Assembly (NCBI RefSeq): GCF_947077765.1
Contig: NZ_CAMTTF010000005.1
Coordinates: 57,501-121,500 of the forward strand
Origin: Salinibacter grassmerensis
GTDB lineage: Bacteria; Bacteroidota; Rhodothermia; Rhodothermales; Salinibacteraceae
DNA length: 64,000 nt
Reading direction: 5' to 3'
Both the position numbers and the translations under genes were made by a program. The notes under the pieces are model-generated. The model saw nothing but the letters and a program-made list of their open reading frames with translations, was not told the origin of the DNA and ran no database searches. Of this stretch, positions 52,758 to 60,066 are shown piece after piece. The number at the start of each line of letters is the position of its first letter. The first letter of the stretch is position 1.

Positions 52758-54023
52758 ATGGATTCTACCGCTCCCTCTCACCGCGTCGTCGTTACCGGCC
52801 TCGGGGCCCTCACGCCCCTCGGCCACTCCGTCGATGAGTTCTGGGACGGCCTGCGGGCCGGCAAGAGCGGGGCGGGCCCCATTACCAAGTTCGACGCGTC
52901 GGACGTCCGCACCAAAATCGCGTGCGAAATTGCGGGCTTCGACCCCACCGATTATATGAGCGCGAAGCTGGCCGAGCGCCAGGACCCGTTCAGTCAGTAC
53001 GCCCTGGCCGTTGCCCAGCAGGCCTTCGACGACGCGGACCTCGACACCGATGCCCTCGACCCGGAGACACGAGACGACATTGGGGTCATCTTCGGCACGG
53101 GCGTGGGCGGCAGCAACCTATTCGTCGACTCGGTGCTCGACCTCGACGAGAACGGGGCGCGGCACATCTCTCCCTTCTTCGTGCCCATGATGATCAGCAA
53201 CATGGCCGCCGGCCTGGTCGCCATGGAGCATACGCTGCGCGGCCCCAACCACTGCGTCGTGAGCGCGTGCGCCACCGGCAACGACGCCATTACCGACGGG
53301 CTCCTGCTTCTGCGCCAGGGTCACGCCCGCGCCATGCTCGTGGGCGGCACGGAGGCTTCGATCAATGAGCTCTGCGTGGGGGGCTTCGCCTCGATGCGGG
53401 CCCTGTCGACCCGAAACGACGAGCCCACGAAGGCGAGCCGCCCGTTCGACGCGGACCGGGACGGATTCGTGCCCGCCGAGGGCGCCGGCGCCCTCATGCT
53501 CGAGACGCTGGAGCACGCCCGCGAACGCGATGCTCCCATTTACGCCGAGGTGGCGGGCGTGGGCAAATCGAACGACGCCCACCACTACGCCGCCCCCGAC
53601 CCGGACGGACGAGGGGCCGCCCTGGCCATGGACAAGGCGCTCGACGACGCCGGCCTGGCCCCGACCGACGTGCAGCACATCAACATGCACGCCACCTCCA
53701 CCCCCGTCGGCGACGTAATCGAATCGGACGCCGTGAAGCAGGTATTTGGCGATCACGCCCACAACCTCAACCTGTCCGCCACCAAGAGCATGACCGGCCA
53801 CATGCTCGGCGCCGCCGGCACGGCCGAGGCCATTGCGTCAATCCTCGCGATCCGCGACGGGCAGGTGCCCCCGACAATCAACCACGAGACGCCGGGCGAG
53901 GACTGCGACCTCAACTACACCCCCAACGAGGCCGTGGAACGCGACGTCTCGGCGGCCCTCACCAACGCCTTCGGCTTCGGCGGCCACAACACCACCATTG
54001 CACTCACGGCGTTTGAGGACTGA
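52758..54023 (+). CDS. fabF: Beta-ketoacyl-ACP synthase II
   Basis: 421 residues of the KAS II family, which condenses malonyl-ACP with acyl-ACP in fatty-acid elongation. The nucleophile is C171 in VVSACATGND, followed by H311 in INMHATSTPVGD and H410 in NAFGFGGHN; the Lys of ATKSMTGHMLGAAG completes the site. No acpP gene is next to it. It leads a five-gene co-directional set with short gaps, so it may be expressed with the genes that follow. Confidence 0.95.
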   Translation: MDSTAPSHRVVVTGLGALTPLGHSVDEFWDGLRAGKSGAGPITKFDASDVRTKIACEIAGFDPTDYMSAKLAERQDPFSQYALAVAQQAFDDADLDTDALDPETRDDIGVIFGTGVGGSNLFVDSVLDLDENGARHISPFFVPMMISNMAAGLVAMEHTLRGPNHCVVSACATGNDAITDGLLLLRQGHARAMLVGGTEASINELCVGGFASMRALSTRNDEPTKASRPFDADRDGFVPAEGAGALMLETLEHARERDAPIYAEVAGVGKSNDAHHYAAPDPDGRGAALAMDKALDDAGLAPTDVQHINMHATSTPVGDVIESDAVKQVFGDHAHNLNLSATKSMTGHMLGAAGTAEAIASILAIRDGQVPPTINHETPGEDCDLNYTPNEAVERDVSAALTNAFGFGGHNTTIALTAFED

Positions 54024-54092
54024 CCGTCGGCCGCCCCCGTCGTCCTTGCCGTGACGAGCTTGCCTTCTGTGCCCAGCGGGCGCGATCCATCA

Positions 54093-54503
54093 ATGTCCTC
54101 CCTACCCGATTCCCTCGGCGGCGTCGCCGACCTGCTCGACATCACGGTCGAGACGGCCACTGCTGAGCGCGTCGTTGCGACCATGCCGGTGACGCCCGAT
54201 CATCATCAGCCCTTCGGGCTGCTGCACGGAGGGGTGAGCGTGGTCCTGGCCGAGACGGCGGCCAGCCTCGGGGGCTTCCTGGCAACGCCGGATGGACAGG
54301 GAGCCGCGGGCCTCGAGGTGAACGCCAATCACATGCGCCCCGTGCGGGATGGGACGCTGACGGCCACGGCCACCCCGCTCCACACCGGGCCCACCACACA
54401 GGTGTGGGCGGTCAAGATTCGAGATGCAGACGATCAACTCGTGTGTGCGAGCCGTTGCACCCTGGCCATCGTTGACCAGACGGATGCCCCCTCGGTGGCG
54501 TGA
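54093..54503 (+). CDS. PaaI-type hotdog thioesterase
   Basis: 136 residues from ATG 54093 (an in-frame ATG at 54051 gives 14 more). The hotdog fold is indicated by VVATMPVTPDHHQPFGLLHG GVSVVLAETAAS-type sequence, in which GLLHGG is the catalytic loop with the acidic residue in LAETAAS. Related enzymes hydrolyse phenylacetyl-CoA or dihydroxynaphthoyl-CoA. Between fabF and a dioxygenase-like gene, it could release acyl or aromatic acids; the substrate is unknown. Confidence 0.85.
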   Translation: MSSLPDSLGGVADLLDITVETATAERVVATMPVTPDHHQPFGLLHGGVSVVLAETAASLGGFLATPDGQGAAGLEVNANHMRPVRDGTLTATATPLHTGPTTQVWAVKIRDADDQLVCASRCTLAIVDQTDAPSVA

Positions 54504-54539
54504 GGGACCGAACTCACTTTGCCTCGACGCCTCTTCCCG

Positions 54540-55490
54540 ATGCCCGACGCTTCCCTCTCCGGCGTTCACCACATCACGGCCCTATCCGGCGACGCGCAGG
54601 ACAACCTCGACTTCTACGCGGGCGTGCTCGGCCTGCGCCGGGTCAAGACAACCGTCAACTTCGACGACCCGACCACACACCACCTCTACTACGGCGACGC
54701 CTCGGGGCGCCCCGGGACCACGCTGACCTTCTTTCCCTGGCCGCAGGCCACAAGTGGACGGGGCGGGGCGGGCATGGTGCGCACCGTGGCGTTTGCCGTA
54801 CCCGAAGACACCCTGGCCGACTGGCGCGACCACCTCGGCGCGCACGGCATTGAGCCGGAGATGAAGACCCGCCTCGACGAACGCCGCCTCCACTTTTCGG
54901 ACCCGAGTGGGCTATCACTGGCATTGGTGGGCACCGACGCCGCCGAGGACGCCACGCCCTGGACCGACGGCCCCGTGCCCGCGGGCCTCGCGATTCGGGG
55001 CCTCCACGCACCCGCCCTGCCCGTCTTTCGCGACGACCGGACCCCGGAGCTCTTCACAGACGTATTCGGCTGGACCCGGGCGGGCACGGACGGCGACGTC
55101 GTGCGCCTCGAGGGGCCCGGGACGGGCGTCGGCACCGCGGTGGACCTGCTCGTGCGCGACCGCCACCCGTCCGGCCGCATGGGCCGGGGCACGGTGCACC
55201 ACATCGCCTTTCGGGCACCGGATGAGGAGGCCCAGCGGGCGTGGCAGTCTCGCCTGCGGGAGCACGGCCTCCAGGTGACCGACGTGAAGGACCGCCACTA
55301 CTTCCGCTCCGTCTACTTCCGCGACCCGGACCGGACATCGGGCCTCCTTTTTGAGATCGCCACGGACGGGCCCGGATTCCTCGTCGACGAGAGCGAGGCG
55401 GAGCTCGGCCAGTCCCTCGTGCTGCCGGAGCACCTTGAGCCCCGCCGTGCCGACCTGGAGAGCGCCCTCCCGACGCTCACCGCCCCTTGA
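54540..55490 (+). CDS. VOC-family ring-cleaving dioxygenase-like protein (MhqO/YodE-like)
   Basis: 316 residues from ATG 54540 with two vicinal-oxygen-chelate domains: GVHHITALSGDAQDNLDFYA at the N-terminus and TVHHIAFRAPDEEAQRAW in the second half, then RSVYFRDPDRTSGLLFEIAT. The His residues in HHITA and HHIAF and the Glu in LFEIA are the usual Fe/Mn ligands. Homologues in Bacillus act in thiol-reactive quinone detoxification. The following gene encodes an MhqD-like esterase, the pairing seen for yodE-yodD. Confidence 0.88.
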   Translation: MPDASLSGVHHITALSGDAQDNLDFYAGVLGLRRVKTTVNFDDPTTHHLYYGDASGRPGTTLTFFPWPQATSGRGGAGMVRTVAFAVPEDTLADWRDHLGAHGIEPEMKTRLDERRLHFSDPSGLSLALVGTDAAEDATPWTDGPVPAGLAIRGLHAPALPVFRDDRTPELFTDVFGWTRAGTDGDVVRLEGPGTGVGTAVDLLVRDRHPSGRMGRGTVHHIAFRAPDEEAQRAWQSRLREHGLQVTDVKDRHYFRSVYFRDPDRTSGLLFEIATDGPGFLVDESEAELGQSLVLPEHLEPRRADLESALPTLTAP

Positions 55491-55532
55491 CCCGCCCGGA
55501 TTCCTCGTCCCCATTTGCCTTCCATCTCTTCC

Positions 55533-56189
55533 ATGAGCACCGACGTCATCCACCAGGACCAGCCCGTGCACACCGGCGGGGCCGCGCTCGATGACGCCCA
55601 GGCGGGGCTCGTGCTCCTGCACGGGCGCGGCGCCTCCGCCCAGGGCATGCTGCAGCTCGCCGACGACCTTGACGTGCCGGACGTCGCCCACCTTGCCCCT
55701 CAGGCCCGGATGCGCTCGTGGTACCCCCAGTCGTTCATGGCCCCCCGCGACCAGAACGAGCCGGAACTCGCGTCGGCCCTGGAGACCATCGGCGACGTGC
55801 TTGGGCAGCTACAGGACGTGGGAATCGGTCCCGAGCGCACCGTCCTGCTCGGGTTCTCGCAGGGCGCCTGTCTCGCCACCACGTACGTCGCCCAAACCCC
55901 GCAGCGGTACGGCGGCGTCGTGGGGCTCAGTGGCGGCCTCATCGGCCCCGAAGGCGCCTCGTTCGACTACGCGGGCTCCCTCGATACGACCCCCGTCTTT
56001 CTGGGCTGCAGCGACCAGGATCCCTATATCCCTCGGGAGCGCGTGGTGGTGACCGCCGATGTGCTGCGGGCCCTCAACGCGGACGTCACCACCCGCATCT
56101 ACGAGGGGCTGGGCCACACCACCAACGACGACGAGCAGCAGCACGTCCGGTCCCTTCTCCGCCGCTGTATCGACTCAAGCACGGCGTAG
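55533..56189 (+). CDS. Carboxylesterase/phospholipase family (MhqD-like)
   Basis: 218-residue alpha/beta hydrolase from ATG 55533. GLVLLHGRGASAQGML is the oxyanion strand, the nucleophile is in LLGFSQGACLATTY, the Asp in FLGCSDQDPYIP and the His in YEGLGHTTNDDE. This is the small phospholipase/carboxylesterase branch containing MhqD. It lies 42 bases after the ring-cleaving-dioxygenase-like gene and 14 bases before the amylase gene, so it is probably in the same transcript. Confidence 0.9.
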   Translation: MSTDVIHQDQPVHTGGAALDDAQAGLVLLHGRGASAQGMLQLADDLDVPDVAHLAPQARMRSWYPQSFMAPRDQNEPELASALETIGDVLGQLQDVGIGPERTVLLGFSQGACLATTYVAQTPQRYGGVVGLSGGLIGPEGASFDYAGSLDTTPVFLGCSDQDPYIPRERVVVTADVLRALNADVTTRIYEGLGHTTNDDEQQHVRSLLRRCIDSSTA

Positions 56190-56203
56190 TCTCTCGATAG
56201 CGC

Positions 56204-57646
56204 ATGACGACTCCCGACTGGGCCAAGCACGCCGTCTTCTATCAGATCTTCCCCGACCGCTTCGCCCGGAGCGGTGAGGTGGAGGCGCAGGACGCGGTAC
56301 GGCTGAAGCCGTGGGGCACGCCGCCCGAGGAGCAGGGGGTCCAGGGCGGGGACCTGTACGGGGTCATCGACCGGCTCGACTACCTCGACGCCCTGGGCGT
56401 AACGGCCCTCTACCTCACTCCCATCTTCGCCTCGGCGGCCAACCACCGCTACCACACCTACGACTACTACGAGGTGGATCCCCTGCTGGGCGGCACCGAG
56501 GCCCTGCGTGCACTGCTCGACGCGGCCCACACCCGAGGCATGCGGGTCGTCCTGGACGGCGTCTTCAACCACGCGAGTCGCGGCTTCTGGCCCTTTCACC
56601 ATGTCCTCGAGAACGGGCCCGACTCGCCCTACGTGGACTGGTTCAAGATCAAGGACTGGCCCCTCCGCCCCTACGCCTCCGATCAGCCTCACAACTACGC
56701 TGCCTGGTACGGCATTCCCGCCCTGCCCGAGTTCAACACCGACCATCCACCGGTGCAGAACTTTCTCCTCGACGTGGCCCGCCATTGGATCGAGTTCGGG
56801 ATCGATGGGTGGCGCCTCGACGTGCCCCGCGAGATTGAGACGGACGGCTTCTGGGAAGCCTTCCGCACGGTCACAAAGGACGCCGATCCAGAGGCCTACC
56901 TCGTGGGCGAAATCTGGGACGAGGCCCCGTCCTGGCTCCAGGGCAACCGGTTCGACGGCCTCATGAACTACCCGCTGCTCGACGTCACCCTCAGCTTTTT
57001 CGGGGCCGGATCGCTGCGCGACTACTCGAAGGCCCATCTCACGTTCGACCCAATCGACGCCCCGGCCCTCGCCGACGAACTGGACCGGCTTCTGGCGCTC
57101 TACAGGTGGGAGGCCACCTGTGCCCAACTCAACCTGCTCGACAGCCACGACATGGCCCGGGCGCAGTGGATTCTGAACAACAACACCGCCGCGTTCCGCC
57201 AGGCCGTCCTCTTTCTCATGACGATGCCGGGCACACCCTGCATCTACTACGGCGACGAAATCGGGCTCTCGGCGGCTGGGGATCCGCACTGCCGCGAGGC
57301 GTTTCCGCGCGACGAAGCAGATTGGGACACGGACCTGCTCTCGTTCTACCGGTCGGCCACTGCCCTGCGCCACCGCCACGAGGTGCTGCGCACGGGTCGC
57401 GTCGAGGTCCTACATGCCAGCGGGCGGACGCTCGTGCTTCGACGAACGCTGGGCGACGCAACGGCCCTCATCGCCTTCAACGCCGGCCCGGATGCGGCGC
57501 AGGTCGTCCTTGAGACTGCCGCCCTGCCCACAGGGCCCCTTTCGGCCGCCTGGCCGCCGTCCGCCGATGCACCGCTCTCGGCGTCCTCATCCCCCCTGGC
57601 CCTCTCTCTCCCGCCCCGCGGAACGCGCGTATGGACGACGGACTGA
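56204..57646 (+). CDS. Glycoside hydrolase family 13 alpha-glucanase (cyclomaltodextrinase/neopullulanase type)
   Basis: 480 residues. GH13 signatures in order: VVLDGVFNHAS (region I), GWRLDVPRE with nucleophile D206 (region II), LVGEIWDEAP with acid/base E236 (region III), LLDSHDMA with D316 (region IV). YQIFPDRFARSG at the start is typical of neopullulanase-like enzymes. There is no signal peptide, so it acts on intracellular maltodextrins. The C-terminal beta domain ends in LSLPPRGTRVW. Confidence 0.92.
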   Translation: MTTPDWAKHAVFYQIFPDRFARSGEVEAQDAVRLKPWGTPPEEQGVQGGDLYGVIDRLDYLDALGVTALYLTPIFASAANHRYHTYDYYEVDPLLGGTEALRALLDAAHTRGMRVVLDGVFNHASRGFWPFHHVLENGPDSPYVDWFKIKDWPLRPYASDQPHNYAAWYGIPALPEFNTDHPPVQNFLLDVARHWIEFGIDGWRLDVPREIETDGFWEAFRTVTKDADPEAYLVGEIWDEAPSWLQGNRFDGLMNYPLLDVTLSFFGAGSLRDYSKAHLTFDPIDAPALADELDRLLALYRWEATCAQLNLLDSHDMARAQWILNNNTAAFRQAVLFLMTMPGTPCIYYGDEIGLSAAGDPHCREAFPRDEADWDTDLLSFYRSATALRHRHEVLRTGRVEVLHASGRTLVLRRTLGDATALIAFNAGPDAAQVVLETAALPTGPLSAAWPPSADAPLSASSSPLALSLPPRGTRVWTTD

Positions 57647-57657
57647 CCCCGCCGTCG

Positions 57658-58110
57658 CTACTGCCGCGGAGGGGACTGGTCCTGGGACACGTCCGTCCCG
57701 GGCTGTTCGCTGTCGGGCAACGTCCCGTCGGGAAGTAGGTGAGCGACGGCCTGAACCAGATTGGCCCGCGTGAAGGGATGCCGGAGGGCCGCGTCGGACC
57801 ATTCGGGGGATGGACGCGTCACCCACAGCTTCAGCGTCGCGGGCGCCTCGGACCCCTGCAGTTCTGCCCGAAGCGCCTCCCGTGCCGCGCTGCCGGGTAG
57901 CCCCCCGGCAACAAGGGCCCGCGGGGAGCGGCGACGGAGGTGCATCGTCCCCTCCGCCGCGGTCGATGCCGTGACGACCCGACATCGCTCCCGCAGGCTC
58001 GTCTGCAGGAACAGGCGGCGATTGGCGCTCCGGTCCACGACGAGCACCAAGGGCCGAGTCCGCAGTCCGGACGGCGGCTCTACGAGTGGGGGAAGAAGTC
58101 CTGCGTTCAT
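57658..58110 (-). CDS. Degenerate response-regulator receiver protein
   Basis: 150 residues. The receiver fold is recognisable (PLVLVVDRSANRRLFLQTSL, then VVTASTAAEG), but the acidic pair is reduced to one Asp and the phospho-acceptor position reads ALVAGGLPG with no Asp. The later Ser/Thr-x-Pro-x-Pro segment keeps VTRPSP in place of the usual KP. This is therefore a pseudo-receiver that probably signals by protein contact. A Ser/Pro/Gln-rich tail ends the protein. No output domain is present. Confidence 0.6.
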   Translation of the reverse strand: MNAGLLPPLVEPPSGLRTRPLVLVVDRSANRRLFLQTSLRERCRVVTASTAAEGTMHLRRRSPRALVAGGLPGSAAREALRAELQGSEAPATLKLWVTRPSPEWSDAALRHPFTRANLVQAVAHLLPDGTLPDSEQPGTDVSQDQSPPRQ

Positions 58111-58211
58111 TGTGCCAGGCCTGGCGTGTCATGATCAATCCGTGGCTCACGGCCGACCTTTCGGGACCGCGTTGTGCGTCGAAACGCAACAGTCGTGCGG
58201 AGACGACTTTC

Positions 58212-59819
58212 TCACCCGCCTGGCGGGGGTGGGGGCGCCAGCGCCTCGACCGTAATCGTGACCGTGGCCTCCCCAGAGGTCCACCCGTCCCGGTCGGTGA
58301 CCCTGTAGGTGTACTCGTCCGTCCCGGTAAAGCCCGGCTCGGGCGTGTAGGTCACCTCGCCGGTCGACTCGTCGACGCGCACCGTTCCGTGGGCCGGCGT
58401 GCGCCGAACCTGCACCGTCGAGGCGTCGAGCGCGCCGTCCGCGTCCGTATCGTTTTCCAGAACCGTCGTGGTCGTCGCCTCTCGCTCGGTCGTCTCGTCG
58501 CGGTCGGCGGCCGCCGCGGGCAGCTGGTGCCCCCCGCGTCCGCAGCCCTGCACCGTGCCCATCGTCAGCGCCACTACCCCCCCGTTGGCACCGGCGGCGT
58601 AGACGTGACAGCCGACGCCCACGACCGAACGGATCGGGGCCCCTACCCCTGCCAGTCCCACGAGGTCGATGGTCCCGACCAGGCGGAGCCCGGTGCCGAC
58701 GTCGCCCGCGTCGAGCCCCCGATCGTCCACCCGATACACATCGAGGCGGCCGTCCGGGCGGGCGGCGTATACGAACCCGGACGGCTCGTTCGGCACCGCC
58801 GGGTCGCTCTCGTGCAGAGAGACACTGGTGTAGGCTGGGCCCGACCGGCGGAACAGCGCATCGCCGCTCTCCGCATCGAGGACGGCCAACCCATGGGATC
58901 CGAGTGCCAGAAACAGGCGCTCCCCGTTTAGGGCCGATCCGCTCCCCGCCCGCAGTTGTTCTACGCGCCCGTTGCCGAGACCGGAGACCTCCGTGAAGGC
59001 CCCGTCGCCCTCAATCTGTTCCGCGTACAGCCCTCCGTCCCGACCGGTCGCGAATACCGCGCTCGATGTAGCGGCCACCGATTTCAGCGCTGCGCCGGAG
59101 ACCGCCCGGCGCGTCTCGGTGCTCAGGGCAGCATCGAAGCGAAACAGGGTCCCCTCATCCGACACGGCGTACACATCATGCTCGCGGTCCCTCTCCGGCG
59201 CCGTGGCAACGCCGCTTCCGACGGACCCGGCCAGTCCCGCCACGGTCGCCCGCGGGGCCTCTACCTCATCGAGCTTCAGCAGCGCGGCCGGGGTGCCCCG
59301 AAGGTCGCCGTTGTACGCGGAGGGACGCAGTCCCCCAGTCACGTACATGGCCGTTTCCTCGTCGTCGTACGCCACGTCCTCCACGTCGAGCATATCGCTG
59401 CCGAGACTGCTCGGGGCGAGGAGCGTCGTCGGGGCGCTCGCATCGAGGCGGTCGATGCCCCCTCCGAAGGCCGCCCCCGGCGTCTTGTATCCAATGTACA
59501 TCGTGCCGCCCGCGTGGGTGAGAGCGCCGACCCGCATCGTGTCACGGGGCGGGGCCACCCGGGTCACACTCGCGAGCGCAACGCGCCCCGGCCCGTTCGT
59601 CGAGGAGGGCTCGGGGGACGCGGCACGGGTCAGCGAGGCGGTCTTGCGGAGGCCGGTCATCCGCGCTCCCAGGTCGCTGGTTTTTTGGAAAAGCGACGAG
59701 GCGTCCTCCTCGTCCGCGTCCGGCCCGACGGGGGCCGTCGCGTCGCAGCCGCTGAGCACGAGGCCCAGAATAAGTGCAGAGAAGAGCAGACACGCCGTGT
59801 TCGACACACGAGCAGGCAT
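58212..59819 (-). CDS. Large Ig-like-domain lipoprotein with propeller-like body
   Basis: 535 residues from ATG 59819; lipobox LVLSGC. The body has repeated short strands of the form MYIGYKTPGA, VYAVSDEGTLFRFD, VFATGRDGGLYA and VYAAGANGGVVAL, like a beta-propeller. The last 110 residues form a cadherin/Ig-like unit (VLENDTDADGALD, GTVRVDESTGEVTYTPEPGF, DEYTYRVTDRDGWTSGEA) ending in a proline-rich tail. The protein should be surface-exposed. Function unknown. Confidence 0.8.
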   Translation of the reverse strand: MPARVSNTACLLFSALILGLVLSGCDATAPVGPDADEEDASSLFQKTSDLGARMTGLRKTASLTRAASPEPSSTNGPGRVALASVTRVAPPRDTMRVGALTHAGGTMYIGYKTPGAAFGGGIDRLDASAPTTLLAPSSLGSDMLDVEDVAYDDEETAMYVTGGLRPSAYNGDLRGTPAALLKLDEVEAPRATVAGLAGSVGSGVATAPERDREHDVYAVSDEGTLFRFDAALSTETRRAVSGAALKSVAATSSAVFATGRDGGLYAEQIEGDGAFTEVSGLGNGRVEQLRAGSGSALNGERLFLALGSHGLAVLDAESGDALFRRSGPAYTSVSLHESDPAVPNEPSGFVYAARPDGRLDVYRVDDRGLDAGDVGTGLRLVGTIDLVGLAGVGAPIRSVVGVGCHVYAAGANGGVVALTMGTVQGCGRGGHQLPAAAADRDETTEREATTTTVLENDTDADGALDASTVQVRRTPAHGTVRVDESTGEVTYTPEPGFTGTDEYTYRVTDRDGWTSGEATVTITVEALAPPPPPGG

Positions 59820-60066
59820 AGCGCGGAACGGCACGTTTGGACAGGGGGGGACGAGATCGTCGCGCCTCTCCGGCCCCGTTCGCATCGCCACGGGCCCCTT
59901 CAAAGACGCCTCTACAGAATGGGAAATCCGAAACAACTGTGCTGGTAGATATTGCGCAAATCCATGCATAGATCTGGCGCCGTCGTGTCTCCCGTTTGTA
60001 CAGATCACGCATGGGTTTGACGATTTCACGCATCGCCTCGGCGGCGGCCCCGCCGTCTCGAGACGC

